Below, piece after piece: positions 1 to 7,789 of a DNA stretch of 41,641 nt. The stretch lies in the IMG/VR virus record IMGVR_UViG_3300002835_000400, positions 1-41,641 of that record, one strand, 5' to 3'. The stretch comes from a virus. The position numbers were made by a program, and so were the translations under genes. Under the pieces are notes generated by a model that was not told where the DNA came from, ran no database searches, and saw only the letters and a list, made by a program, of their open reading frames with translations. Position 1 is the first letter of the stretch, and every line of letters starts with the position of its first letter.

Positions 1-84
1 CAAACATTATTTGTAGGGACAGAAGCCGAGTGCGAAGAGCAAATAAAGAATTTAGGTCTAACTTATATGCCAGAAGCAAATTGA
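1..84 (+). CDS. C-terminal end of an unknown protein (partial)
   Basis: An open frame runs from the left edge to a TGA, encoding 27 residues that end LGLTYMPEAN. The stop is followed five bases later by the next start, the same tight spacing as the rest of the window, which supports it being coding. Too little remains to recognise a family. It probably belongs to the module lying left of the lysis genes. Confidence 0.55.
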   Translation, partial: QTLFVGTEAECEEQIKNLGLTYMPEAN

Positions 85-88
85 TTTT

Positions 89-379
89 ATGGAAGAAAAT
101 ATTTTACAAACAATAGATTTTGCCGCAACTAAAAGCGATAGGTTTTTATTTGTGGGATTACTACTCGTTGGAATTATAGCCGCAAGCATCATTTTTAAAT
201 ATCTGACATCTAGATTGGATCAGGTTGAGAAAAAAATGGAACAAGTTCAGGTTGATTTTAATACCCACCTCCGAACAGCAAACAAAGAAATGATGGAAAT
301 CCTGTCGATTAGCAACCAAGCAATTGGTAAAAATATGTTGATTTTGGATCGAATCGAAAGGAAGATCGAAACATTATGA
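89..379 (+). CDS. Small membrane protein with coiled coil
   Basis: This 96-residue protein has one clear membrane segment at about residues 19-40 (FLFVGLLLVGIIAASIIF), followed by a charged stretch with heptad-like spacing (LDQVEKKMEQVQVDF) that looks like a coiled coil. The topology, a short N-terminus, one anchor and a long soluble helical tail, is that of i-spanins and some antiholin or holin accessory proteins. It overlaps the lipoprotein gene by ATGA, and a holin-like and a lysin-like gene follow. A lysis-cassette role, perhaps as partner of the lipoprotein, is inferred from this context; no family is recognised by sequence. Confidence 0.7.
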   Translation: MEENILQTIDFAATKSDRFLFVGLLLVGIIAASIIFKYLTSRLDQVEKKMEQVQVDFNTHLRTANKEMMEILSISNQAIGKNMLILDRIERKIETL

Positions 380-534
380 ATCCTAAACAAATTGCGCTTG
401 GTTTAATTTTAATGTCTTTTGCGTTTCTTGCTCTCGCACTCTTGACAGGATGCACAACTTTAGGTATTTCGTTAGAGACACAATACGGCAGGTTCACTTA
501 TGAACTGCCAGAACCAACAGGAACAAAGAAATGA
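376..534 (+). CDS. Small lipoprotein, possible o-spanin
   Basis: A 52-residue protein. It starts with a short positive N-terminus (MNPKQ), then a hydrophobic segment, then a lipobox LLTGC with Cys26 as the expected lipidated residue. About 26 residues follow, ending ELPEPTGTKK, so the mature protein would be a short peptide on the outer or inner membrane. The start overlaps the preceding stop (ATGA) and its own stop overlaps the next start (ATGA), so the genes are translationally coupled. Tiny proline-containing lipoproteins beside a membrane/coiled-coil protein and a holin are typical o-spanins (Rz1-like). The lipobox is seen; the spanin role is inferred. Confidence 0.7.
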   Translation: MNPKQIALGLILMSFAFLALALLTGCTTLGISLETQYGRFTYELPEPTGTKK

Positions 535-704
535 AAATCGTAAATATCGTATTAGAACGACTCTCGGAGAATAGCACATGGCGTGGTTTACTCCTTATCG
601 CTACGGCACTTGGAGTAAAACTTGAGCCAGACCTTCAGAACGCTATTTTAGCGGCAGGTTTAGGCGCAATCGGATTAATTAATGTGGTTCGTAAAGGAAA
701 ATGA
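531..704 (+). CDS. Holin-like small membrane protein
   Basis: A 57-residue protein beginning MKIVNIVLERLSENSTWRGL, followed by two weakly separated hydrophobic segments (LLIATALGVKL and AILAAGLGAIGLINVV) and a basic end (RKGK). The ENSTWRG segment with two short hydrophobic helices matches a small phage protein type often annotated as a putative holin. Holins form the inner-membrane lesion that times lysis and releases the lysin. It is coupled by ATGA overlaps to the lipoprotein upstream and the lysin candidate downstream, consistent with a lysis operon. The alternative is an unrelated small membrane protein. Confidence 0.7.
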   Translation: MKIVNIVLERLSENSTWRGLLLIATALGVKLEPDLQNAILAAGLGAIGLINVVRKGK

Positions 705-1234
705 TTCCCGATTCTCGCCCACAACAGAAAAAAGACGCAACTTTGAAGTTGCTAATTAAAGCAGGAGTTAAAGATTCTGTAGCTTTAGTTGGCATTCGCG
801 GTTACTATCTCGATTCGATGGGCGAGAAAGGAAAAAATGATCGAGGCATTTACGATGATGCGATTTTCGTAGTTTCGCCTGAAGCGTATGTTTCTTTCAA
901 CGCAAATACCGATCCTACTGTTTATCGCAAAGGCATTGCCTCTCTAGTCCCCGGAGTTCACATTTACAAAAAAGGCAAACATGGCATTTCCAAGGGTCCG
1001 GGGTATCCAGCCTTGCGTCCTGCGACAAAAGACGAAGCATTGCCTGTTTATCGCGATGGCGAGGGCATTTCGATTGGCTATCATATCAACATCCATCGCG
1101 GAGGCAAATCTACCTCATCACTAGGTTGTCAGACGATTCCTTCATCGCAATACGACTCGTTCATCACTTTAGTTTACGATCAAATGGATCGATTTTCACA
1201 AAAAACAATTCCGTATCTTTTAATTGAGGCTTAA
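701..1234 (+). CDS. L,D-transpeptidase-like protein, candidate endolysin
   Basis: A 177-residue soluble protein without a signal peptide. Near the C-terminus it carries the arrangement H132-R-GG...S-S-L-G-C143-Q-T, which resembles the HG...S-x-G-C-[IV]-R active site of YkuD L,D-transpeptidases, with His132 and Cys143 as the likely catalytic pair. An earlier GYYLDS and a GYHINIH strand fit the same beta-rich fold. It follows the holin-like gene by an ATGA overlap, exactly where an endolysin is expected, and no other muramidase, amidase or lytic transglycosylase is visible nearby. I infer a peptidoglycan-cleaving role, perhaps as an L,D-carboxypeptidase or endopeptidase. Uncertain points are the enzymatic activity and whether the fold is truly YkuD. 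Confidence 0.6.
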   Translation: MIPDSRPQQKKDATLKLLIKAGVKDSVALVGIRGYYLDSMGEKGKNDRGIYDDAIFVVSPEAYVSFNANTDPTVYRKGIASLVPGVHIYKKGKHGISKGPGYPALRPATKDEALPVYRDGEGISIGYHINIHRGGKSTSSLGCQTIPSSQYDSFITLVYDQMDRFSQKTIPYLLIEA

Positions 1235-1236
1235 TT

Positions 1237-3255
1237 ATGAGTTGCAACAACGATAACTACAACAACATCTGCCGTCAGGACATTCCATATCCGCAAGTTT
1301 CTCCTGAAAGCGTACCTTCGCTAATTTCTAATCTTGTTCAAGCACTCTATGGAACGATCAGTAAAAGTGTTGTAGATGGACGGGTGGTCTGGGACATTCC
1401 TTGCGACCCTAATAATAGCGCGGAAGTAGATAATATTCCACGCGAAGAAGGCGAAGGATTACTTTGCTACCTTCTGCGTTTATTTGCAAATTCGCTTGAT
1501 AGCTTTGGTTCATTTTTGCGATGGGGATTTTCTGGTTCTGGACAAACAGAATTTACTCTTACTGGTGCATATCAACCTGATCGCAATGCTTATTTGGCAT
1601 ATATCGATGGGGTTGTCCAAGACCCGATCAATTATACAATTTCTACAACTCTCCCGCGAGTTTTAACGCTTGATACTCCTCTTCCTTCTGGCTCATTTCT
1701 TACTATCGTAGAACTTTCTAGCCGCGCAGGAGCGACAGGCGCGACAGGAGCGGTTGGAGCCACGGGAATTGGAGCCACGGGAAGCACGGGAGCAGTAGGC
1801 TCCACAGGAAGCACGGGGCCAATCGGAGCAACTGGTTTCGGTTTAACAGGTTCTACGGGCGCAACAGGAATTGCAGGACCAGTTGGAGCCACAGGGTCAG
1901 GTCAAACAGGAAGCACGGGAGCGACTGGATTACAAGGGCTTGTGGGGCAAGTTGGCGCGACAGGAAGCACGGGATTACGAGGAACCACAGGAGCAAGCGG
2001 AATTTCTCCTGCTATTACTCGTCAAAGTTTTACTGCTCACGATATTACCACAGGTTACAAGCAATTTGATTATTATCCTTCCGCTCCTATTGGCTGGACT
2101 TACGGCACTCGACTTCGCGCAGTAGCTAATTCTGCGTATCCTTACGATTGGGTCGAAGGAAATGTCATGGAGGTGAACGATTCTTGGGTTCGACTCTGGA
2201 TTGATACCGCTCAAGGTGCTGGGAATTTCGCTGATTGGATGATTGGCATTGCAGGAGATGGTGGATTGGGAGCGACCGGGCCGATTGGCGCGACAGGAAG
2301 CACAGGTCCAGTTGGATCGACGGGCGCGGGAACCACCGGGGCTACGGGCGTAGACGGGCCAGTCGGAGCCACGGGAAGTACCGGGCCAGTCGGAGCCACA
2401 GGCGCGGGAACCACCGGGGCCACGGGCGTAGACGGGCCAGTCGGAGCCACGGGAAGCACGGGGCCAGAGGGAGCCACGGGATCAGGAAGCACGGGAGCCA
2501 CAGGTCCAGTAGGCGCGACAGGTTTGCCGGGGCAATCTGCATCTTTCTATAATTATCAAGCAGACGCAGTAAATACATCTGGAGTTCCTGCGAATGGAAG
2601 AATTATTTGGGATAATCTCACTCAAGCATCTGCGACAACTGTAACATTGTCGCATCTTGATTCGCTCGGAAATGACATTGATGTTTTCTTCCCATTGTTC
2701 AAAACAGGTGACAACTTTGTAATCCAAGATCAAGGCAATTCTAATAATTATCAGACTTGGGAAATTTCCGCGACTCCGACTGTAGTTGTTAATAGTTATG
2801 TAACTATTCCTGTGACATTAGTTACTTCTGGAGGAACTTCGCAATTTGCAGACGCACAGAATTTGTTGTTTGCTATTGTTAGCTCTGGACTTGTAGGAGC
2901 TACTGGTCCCGTTGGAGCAACTGGAGTTGCAGGAAATGATGGCGCGACAGGAAGCACGGGAGCAGTTGGAGCCACGGGAAATGTTGGTGCGACTGGAGTT
3001 GGAGAACAAGGCGCAACAGGACCAGAAGGCGCAATAGGACCAGAAGGCGCAACGGGACCAGTAGGCGCAACAGGAATTGGTGGAGGTGGCGCAACTGGAG
3101 CAGGAACGGATGCGGTATTTTTCCTTAATGATCAGTCTGTAACAGCAAGTTATTCTATTCCATTAACAAAAAACGCACTTACCGCAGGGCCAATTACAAT
3201 CGACTCTGGAGTTACTGTGACAGTCCCAACTGGATCAGCTTGGACAGTAGTATAA
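1237..3255 (+). CDS. Collagen-like tail fibre protein
   Basis: This 672-residue protein has a non-repetitive N-terminus (about 1-164), then three collagen-like tracts of Gly-X-Y triplets, mostly GAT, GST and GPV, at roughly residues 165-253, 343-430 and 553-625. These are separated by globular beta-rich segments of about 90 and 120 residues. Phage proteins of this build form trimeric fibres, the triplets making triple-helical shafts between heads. The N-terminus ([19 protein letters not shown]) probably attaches to the virion. The C-terminal 45 residues are a small non-collagen tip. It begins two bases after the lysin-candidate stop. A role in host adsorption is inferred; the collagen repeats are seen directly. 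Confidence 0.85.
   Translation: MSCNNDNYNNICRQDIPYPQVSPESVPSLISNLVQALYGTISKSVVDGRVVWDIPCDPNNSAEVDNIPREEGEGLLCYLLRLFANSLDSFGSFLRWGFSGSGQTEFTLTGAYQPDRNAYLAYIDGVVQDPINYTISTTLPRVLTLDTPLPSGSFLTIVELSSRAGATGATGAVGATGIGATGSTGAVGSTGSTGPIGATGFGLTGSTGATGIAGPVGATGSGQTGSTGATGLQGLVGQVGATGSTGLRGTTGASGISPAITRQSFTAHDITTGYKQFDYYPSAPIGWTYGTRLRAVANSAYPYDWVEGNVMEVNDSWVRLWIDTAQGAGNFADWMIGIAGDGGLGATGPIGATGSTGPVGSTGAGTTGATGVDGPVGATGSTGPVGATGAGTTGATGVDGPVGATGSTGPEGATGSGSTGATGPVGATGLPGQSASFYNYQADAVNTSGVPANGRIIWDNLTQASATTVTLSHLDSLGNDIDVFFPLFKTGDNFVIQDQGNSNNYQTWEISATPTVVVNSYVTIPVTLVTSGGTSQFADAQNLLFAIVSSGLVGATGPVGATGVAGNDGATGSTGAVGATGNVGATGVGEQGATGPEGAIGPEGATGPVGATGIGGGGATGAGTDAVFFLNDQSVTASYSIPLTKNALTAGPITIDSGVTVTVPTGSAWTVV
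2323..2478 (+). repeat. 78-bp tandem duplication within the collagen tract
   Basis: Two adjacent copies of a 78-base unit (26 residues, [18 protein letters not shown] and onward) lie at 2323-2400 and 2401-2478 and differ at only a few bases. The unit is a multiple of three, so gain or loss of copies would lengthen or shorten the fibre shaft without breaking the frame. The high GC of the unit contrasts with the surrounding AT-rich sequence. Confidence 0.85.
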
Positions 3256-3267
3256 AATAATAAAATT

Positions 3268-4173
3268 ATGCCAATCTCAATAAATGCAATTACTGGAATC
3301 GTGAACGCTACTTGGACGACAGCAACTCGTCCAGTAAGTCCAACTGTTAGTCAGACAGGATACAATACAACTCTATCACGCTTTGAATGGTATGACGGAA
3401 CGCAATGGATGACTTATTCTGACACAAATAGAAGCGATGAAGTCATTCAAACATTTCTCGCTTCAACGACATTTACAGTCCCAGCAGGTATTACCAACAT
3501 CGCTGAAGTCCTTGTTGTTGCAGGTGGCGGGTCGGGTGGAAGATATTATGCAGGCGGCGGTGGTGGTGGTGGTGTGATTTACCAAACCAATTTCCCAGTT
3601 ACTCCCAGCGCATCACTTACAGTAACAGTAGGTGCTGGGGGAGCTTCAGTATCTGTTGATTCAGTTGGAAATAACGGAGGCAATTCTGTATTTGGATCAT
3701 TGATTGCAATAGGCGGCGGCGGTGGTGGTTCATATAACACAGTTCCATATGTTGGACGAACTGGAGGATCTGGCGGCGGCGGTGGATATGGGGGATTTGC
3801 TGGAGGCTCTGGAACAGTTGGGCAAGGGTATGCTGGAGGAGTTGGAGCAACTACTGCAAACTACGGAGGTGGCGGCGGTGGTGGGGCTACAAATGTAGGA
3901 TCAACAGCAAACGACACATCAGGCGGAAATGGAGGAAATGGATTTATATCTTCTATTAGCGGAATCTCCTCGACTTATGGTGGTGGTGGCGGTGGAGCAG
4001 CGACTTCAAGACCGGGAGGCACAGGAGGAACTGGTGGTGGTGGGAACGGAGGGAATGCAACTACATTTCCAACAAATGGACAAGCCAATACTGGAGGCGG
4101 CGGCGGCGGTGGTGGCCAAAGTGCAGGATTATCAGGCGCAGGCGGTTCTGGAATTGTAATCATTAAATACTAA
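3268..4173 (+). CDS. Glycine-rich fibre or adhesin protein (paralogue 1)
   Basis: A 301-residue protein. The first about 60 residues (with TGIVNATWTTATRP and GYNTT...EWYDG) form a short head, followed by a beta domain (FLASTTFTVPAGITNIAEVLVVAGGG). The rest is almost entirely poly-glycine blocks separated by short strands, ending GGSGIVIIKY. The tail adhesin of T-even-like phages (gp38) carries similar glycine-rich blocks that form polyglycine II helices. Here the blocks are GGGGGGG separated by variable loops, which may contact receptors. It shares its head and its GSGIV end with the gene at 4470. Start chosen at the ATG 12 bases after the collagen gene, the only sensible one. Confidence 0.75.
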   Translation: MPISINAITGIVNATWTTATRPVSPTVSQTGYNTTLSRFEWYDGTQWMTYSDTNRSDEVIQTFLASTTFTVPAGITNIAEVLVVAGGGSGGRYYAGGGGGGGVIYQTNFPVTPSASLTVTVGAGGASVSVDSVGNNGGNSVFGSLIAIGGGGGGSYNTVPYVGRTGGSGGGGGYGGFAGGSGTVGQGYAGGVGATTANYGGGGGGGATNVGSTANDTSGGNGGNGFISSISGISSTYGGGGGGAATSRPGGTGGTGGGGNGGNATTFPTNGQANTGGGGGGGGQSAGLSGAGGSGIVIIKY

Positions 4174-4177
4174 AAAT

Positions 4178-4468
4178 ATGAGACTCGCACAAATTCAAAA
4201 CGAAGTAGTAGTCAATGTTCTAATTGCTGATGAAGTTTTTCCAAGCACACCTACCGATACCTACATCGAATCTGACACCGCAGGCATTGGATGGATATAC
4301 AAAGACGGAGAACTATCTCCTCCTCCGATAGACATTGATGCGCTTCGTCATACTGCTTATGTCGCGGAGTCTGATCCCATCTTTTTTAAGTATCAAAGAG
4401 ATGAAGCAACCAAAGAAGAATGGCTTGCTAAAGTCGAAGAAATCAAAGCTCGTTACCCAAGGAACTAA
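4178..4468 (+). CDS. Small protein between paired fibre genes
   Basis: A 96-residue soluble protein starting MRLAQIQNEVVVNVLIADEV, with a C-terminal acidic/basic helix (DEATKEEWLAKVEEIKARYP). It sits between the two paralogous glycine-rich fibre genes with 4-base and 1-base gaps. Small proteins placed after fibre genes are commonly assembly chaperones or fibre caps, and the helical tail fits a chaperone, but I recognise no family. The N-terminal pattern (M..AQI.N.VV.NVL.AD) resembles that of the 116-residue protein further downstream (MAHYAKITDCKVTSVIVAE), suggesting the same general class. Confidence 0.6.
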   Translation: MRLAQIQNEVVVNVLIADEVFPSTPTDTYIESDTAGIGWIYKDGELSPPPIDIDALRHTAYVAESDPIFFKYQRDEATKEEWLAKVEEIKARYPRN

Positions 4469-4469
4469 T

Positions 4470-5441
4470 ATGCCAATTATCTTAAACGGAGGAACAGGAA
4501 TTGTAAATTCCATCTGGACAACGGCAACTCGTCCATCAAGCCCAACGCAAGGTCAGATGGGCTACAATACTACTACTGGTAATCCAGAATGGTATGACAC
4601 TCAAAGCTCTACTTGGAAATTCTTTTCTCAATCTGGTGGAACATATTCCATTGACTTTTTAATTGTTGCTGGCGGAGGTGGCGGTGGTATAGCTTATGGT
4701 GGCGGTGGCGGAGCAGGTGGACTTATTGCTGGTTCTTCTGTTGTAACTCCTACTACACTATATACGATTACAGTTGGTGCTGGAGGAGCAACAGGTTCAA
4801 TTGGTAATACATCATTTATTTCAACAATTGCTAGTGCTACTGCTGGTGGTTTTGGCGGTGCTGGCGGTGTAAATACTTCAGGTGGCAATGGCGGTTCAGG
4901 TGGAGGCGGTGCAGGCACAGGTGTAGGCGGCTCTGGCACAAGCGGTCAAGGTAGTAGTGGTGGAGCTGGTTACGATAGCTCACCTTATTTTGCTGGCGGA
5001 GGCGGAGGCGGACAATCTAGCGCAGGTTCAGCGGCAATCCCATTAAATGCTGGCAACGGCGGCGCAGGTTACACCAGTAGTATTAGTGGAAGCAGTCTTA
5101 CCTATAGCGGAGGAGGTGGCGGTGGTCATTACAATGCGGGTAATGGTGGCAATGGTGGAGCAGGTGGCGGAGGTGGCGGTGGATGTAATACTAATGGCAC
5201 TCCGGGCACTGGTGGCAGCAATGGAGGTTCTTCGGGTTCAACTTCAGGCGGTGGTTCTGGCGGTGTGAATACTGGAGGCGGCGGTGGTGCTGGTGGAATC
5301 ATCAATAACGGCGGTGCTGGTGGTTCTGGAATCGTGGTTCTTCGCTATCTCGGTTCACAACGCGGCACTGGCGGAACAGTTACTACATCTGGCGGATACA
5401 CAATTCATACATTCACTTCATCAGGAACTTATGTAGCTTAA
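4470..5441 (+). CDS. Glycine-rich fibre or adhesin protein (paralogue 2)
   Basis: A 323-residue paralogue of the gene at 3268. The head MPIILNGGTGIVNSIWTTAT matches MPISINAITGIVNATWTTAT, followed by the shared GYNTT...EWYD and the beta segment FLIVAGGGGGG. The body is glycine-rich blocks with short variable loops and contains the GSGIVVLRY element found at the end of paralogue 1. It then adds about 30 residues (GTGGTVTTSGGYTIHTFTSSGTYVA) that paralogue 1 lacks. The open frame extends further upstream, but the ATG used here follows directly on the preceding stop and aligns with the paralogue start. Likely a receptor-contacting tip; function inferred from composition and place. Confidence 0.75.
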   Translation: MPIILNGGTGIVNSIWTTATRPSSPTQGQMGYNTTTGNPEWYDTQSSTWKFFSQSGGTYSIDFLIVAGGGGGGIAYGGGGGAGGLIAGSSVVTPTTLYTITVGAGGATGSIGNTSFISTIASATAGGFGGAGGVNTSGGNGGSGGGGAGTGVGGSGTSGQGSSGGAGYDSSPYFAGGGGGGQSSAGSAAIPLNAGNGGAGYTSSISGSSLTYSGGGGGGHYNAGNGGNGGAGGGGGGGCNTNGTPGTGGSNGGSSGSTSGGGSGGVNTGGGGGAGGIINNGGAGGSGIVVLRYLGSQRGTGGTVTTSGGYTIHTFTSSGTYVA

Positions 5442-5445
5442 TATT

Positions 5446-5796
5446 ATGGCACACTACGCAAAAATAACAGACTGCAAAGTAACGAGTGTAATCGTTGCTG
5501 AAAAAGAATTCTTCGACACTTTCGTGGATAACACACCCGGAGAATGGATTCAAACATCCTACAACACTCATGGTGGCGTTCATGCTTTAGGCGGAACTCC
5601 ACTTCGCAAGAACTATGCTGGCGTTGGATTTTCTTACGACAAAGTAAAAGATGCATTCATTCCTCCAAAACCATTTGAAAGCTGGAGTCTCAATGAAGAT
5701 ACCTGTCTCTGGGATGCACCAACTCCTTATCCAGAAGATGGAAAAGATTACACATGGGACGAAGCAACTTTAAGTTGGGTAGAAGTAACTAAATAA
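5446..5796 (+). CDS. Conserved phage tail-region protein, 116 residues
   Basis: The sequence begins MAHYAKITDCKVTSVIVAEK and has a tryptophan- and proline-rich C-terminal half with PPKPFESWSL, a YPEDG turn and YTWDEATLSWVEV. This layout (an opening A-K-I/V-x-D-x-x-V strand, a repeated W pattern, YPxDG and WDE...W near the end) is one I associate with small tail-region proteins of cyanophages and similar marine or freshwater phages. Those proteins lack an established function. It lies among the fibre genes with 4-base gaps, so a structural or fibre-associated role is likely. Confidence 0.65.
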   Translation: MAHYAKITDCKVTSVIVAEKEFFDTFVDNTPGEWIQTSYNTHGGVHALGGTPLRKNYAGVGFSYDKVKDAFIPPKPFESWSLNEDTCLWDAPTPYPEDGKDYTWDEATLSWVEVTK

Positions 5797-5800
5797 TTTT

Positions 5801-6328
5801 ATGGCAACATCATTTACACTACAAAACGATCCTGCTTTGCCTCAAGGGTATCTCAAGGTCAATGGATCAACCTCTGCTACATTCACTACGAGTGGAATTA
5901 CAGGAAACTTGACTGGAAATGTGACTGGAAATGTGACTGGAAACTTGACTGGAAATGTGACTGGTAACGCTGATACTTCTACGAAGTTCTCAACTACGAC
6001 TGGTTCTGCTCCAACTTACGCCTGCCGTGCATGGGTGAACTTTGACGGAACACGCGATACTACTGGTGCGGTTAGCACAGCAAATACAAATCGTTTCATC
6101 CGCTCAAGTGGCAATGTGACGAGTGTGTTGAGAACATCAAATGGTGGTTATACAATTACAATGACAACTCCAATGAGTGATGCGAATTATTGTGTTACTG
6201 CTGTAACAGATGTAAGATCAACAACAACTACCACAACATTTACATCAAGTCAATTTTCTATAAATTGTTATGGATCAGCAGGATTTGGCACAGACCCAAG
6301 TTATGCTTTTTGTTCAGTAATTCAATAA
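5801..6328 (+). CDS. Tail fibre protein with GNVT repeats
   Basis: A 175-residue protein. A short head (LPQGYLKVNGSTSATFTTSG) is followed by five to six tandem four-residue repeats, GNLT or GNVT, at about residues 34-56, then a C-terminal beta-rich domain rich in Thr, Ser and aromatic residues. GN-V-T repeats form beta shafts in fibres of many aquatic phages. The DNA under the repeats is a 12-base tandem array at 5903-5964. The C-terminal domain (ACRAWVNFDGTRDTTGAV, later FSINCYGSAGF) resembles fibre tips that carry the host-binding surface; this is inferred from position. Confidence 0.75.
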   Translation: MATSFTLQNDPALPQGYLKVNGSTSATFTTSGITGNLTGNVTGNVTGNLTGNVTGNADTSTKFSTTTGSAPTYACRAWVNFDGTRDTTGAVSTANTNRFIRSSGNVTSVLRTSNGGYTITMTTPMSDANYCVTAVTDVRSTTTTTTFTSSQFSINCYGSAGFGTDPSYAFCSVIQ

Positions 6329-6339
6329 AACTAATTATT

Positions 6340-7113
6340 ATGCCGCTAACTAAAGCAACTCAAGCAGTAATTGCTCCAAATATCTGTACGACAGATACAA
6401 CGCAAACAATTACTGGTAATAAAACATTTACTAATTCAATTAATGGTAATGTTACTGGTAATGTTACTGGTAATGTTACTGGTAATGCAGGAACGGCAAC
6501 AATCCTACAAACGGAAAGAACTATTCAAATTTCTGGTGCTATTACTGGAACTGCGACTTCTTTTAATGGTGGCTCAAATATTGTTATTCCTGCAACAATT
6601 TCATCTGGAGCAACAATTACATCTCCAATTATTTCTGGTATTGTTATTGGGGCTACCGGAGCGCAATTACCAAGTACATTAATTTATGGTGTAATAGATG
6701 GATCAAGCGGAGCATCTGGATTTGTTGGTCAAATAGTATCTTCAACTGTTGCTGTTGGAAGTGCAATTGCATTGACAACTAATACTACTGCAAATGTAAC
6801 GAGTATTTCATTACCTATTGGAGAATGGTATGTAAATGGTCAAGTGGATTATCGTGCAGGCGCAACAACAAGCATTACAATTCTTGCACAAGGTATTAGT
6901 CAAACATCAGCAACACTTGGAGGGCAAGATACATTTTCTCGATCTGTAATGTCGGCAGTTGTTCCAACTGCGGCTAATGATATTGGAATTCCAATTCGTG
7001 GTCAAAGAATTGTATTAACTGCTCAAACTACAATTTATTTAGTTGCTACAGGAACTTTTACAGTTTCCACTTTATCCGCTTACGGAACAATTGAAGCAAG
7101 AAGGATTCGTTAA
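6340..7113 (+). CDS. Tail fibre protein with GNVT repeats, second
   Basis: A 257-residue protein. A head contains TDTTQTITGNKTFTN, the repeat element common in phage fibres, followed by four GNVT units (DNA array at 6445-6486) and a long beta-rich body ending TLSAYGTIEARRIR. The upstream extension of the open frame overlaps the preceding fibre gene and reads poorly, so the ATG 11 bases after that gene's stop was chosen. The GNVT array is shared with the gene just upstream. The C-terminal about 110 residues (VDYRAGATTSITILAQGISQ and following) look like a globular tip. A host-recognition role is inferred. Confidence 0.75.
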   Translation: MPLTKATQAVIAPNICTTDTTQTITGNKTFTNSINGNVTGNVTGNVTGNAGTATILQTERTIQISGAITGTATSFNGGSNIVIPATISSGATITSPIISGIVIGATGAQLPSTLIYGVIDGSSGASGFVGQIVSSTVAVGSAIALTTNTTANVTSISLPIGEWYVNGQVDYRAGATTSITILAQGISQTSATLGGQDTFSRSVMSAVVPTAANDIGIPIRGQRIVLTAQTTIYLVATGTFTVSTLSAYGTIEARRIR

Positions 7114-7114
7114 T

Positions 7115-7492
7115 ATGCCATACACTACACAAAAAGCAGAATTGCCAGAAGGTTTTATTGATTTAGGCGAAGAAGTTCCTTCTATGGGAATGACTGAAAT
7201 TGAAATTGAAACTCCGAAAAGCGAATATCACTATCCATCGTTGTATTTTGACAATGCAGAAGAATTAAGTAAGTTGCCAAAAGAAGGAACTGCTGTTATC
7301 CATTTCAAAAAAGTCATGGAGAAAAAAGAAGTTACGATGCGCGATGGCGAGGAGAAGAAAAGGCATTGCGTGGAATTGCAAATTTGTGGTATCAAACCTA
7401 GTTCTATTTCTGAATCCGAAATGGAATCCGAGGAATACGATGACGAAGACGAAATTGAAAATGGATTAAACGAAGCTGAAGAAGAAGATTAA
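7115..7492 (+). CDS. Acidic small protein of the tail region
   Basis: A 125-residue soluble protein. Residues 1-95 contain short strands (MGMTEIEIETP, GTAVIHFKKVMEKKEVTM, RHCVELQICGI) and look like a small beta domain. The last 30 residues are almost all Glu, Asp and Asn (SEYDDEDEIENGLNEAEEED, roughly), an acidic disordered tail. It sits between the fibre genes and the adaptor-like gene. Acidic tails like this occur in scaffold or DNA-mimic proteins, but nothing here decides between these. Start taken at the ATG just after the preceding TAA. Confidence 0.6.
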   Translation: MPYTTQKAELPEGFIDLGEEVPSMGMTEIEIETPKSEYHYPSLYFDNAEELSKLPKEGTAVIHFKKVMEKKEVTMRDGEEKKRHCVELQICGIKPSSISESEMESEEYDDEDEIENGLNEAEEED

Positions 7493-7496
7493 TTTT

Positions 7497-7787
7497 ATGA
7501 AAAACCCTAACTCACCCATGCCTGAAGAGGCTATGACTGACGAAATGTCCGCAATGCCTCCTATGCCTGCGGAGGGCGAGGTAATGATGAGCATCCCTAA
7601 ATCGACCTTCGACCAATTACACGGCATCGTGGTGCAATTGGCAGAGGCTATTGACGCACTTGCTGTCAATGTCGAGCAACAGGCGGCAGGAGGTGGCGAG
7701 ATGATGCCTCCTGAAACTCCTGAAGGCGAGATGGAAGATGCCGATCTTGCCGCATTTGCAGAAGAACTTTCCCGTGGTGCTGTCTAA
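7497..7787 (+). CDS. Met/Glu/Pro-rich small protein
   Basis: A 96-residue acidic protein. The N-terminal 30 residues are rich in Met, Pro and Glu (PMPEEAMTDEMSAMPPMP). A central amphipathic helix follows (SIPKSTFDQLHGIVVQLAEAIDALA), then another Met/Pro/Glu-rich stretch and a final helix (ADLAAFAEELSRG). The composition is like small scaffolding or assembly proteins in phage head and tail regions, but no family is recognised. It ends three bases before the adaptor-like gene, so the two are probably co-translated. Confidence 0.6.
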   Translation: MKNPNSPMPEEAMTDEMSAMPPMPAEGEVMMSIPKSTFDQLHGIVVQLAEAIDALAVNVEQQAAGGGEMMPPETPEGEMEDADLAAFAEELSRGAV

Positions 7788-7789
7788 TC

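Noticed and set aside
2211-2501. Proline-rich frames on the minus strand opposite collagen and glycine-rich genes (also about 3975-4163 and 4694-4939)
   Set aside because: They are complements of Gly-X-Y and poly-Gly codons, with no start context or gap.
1729-3111. Repeats in the fibre gene as a CRISPR array or diversity-generating retroelement
   Set aside because: Repeats are in-frame collagen triplets without spacers; no reverse transcriptase or template repeat is visible in the window.
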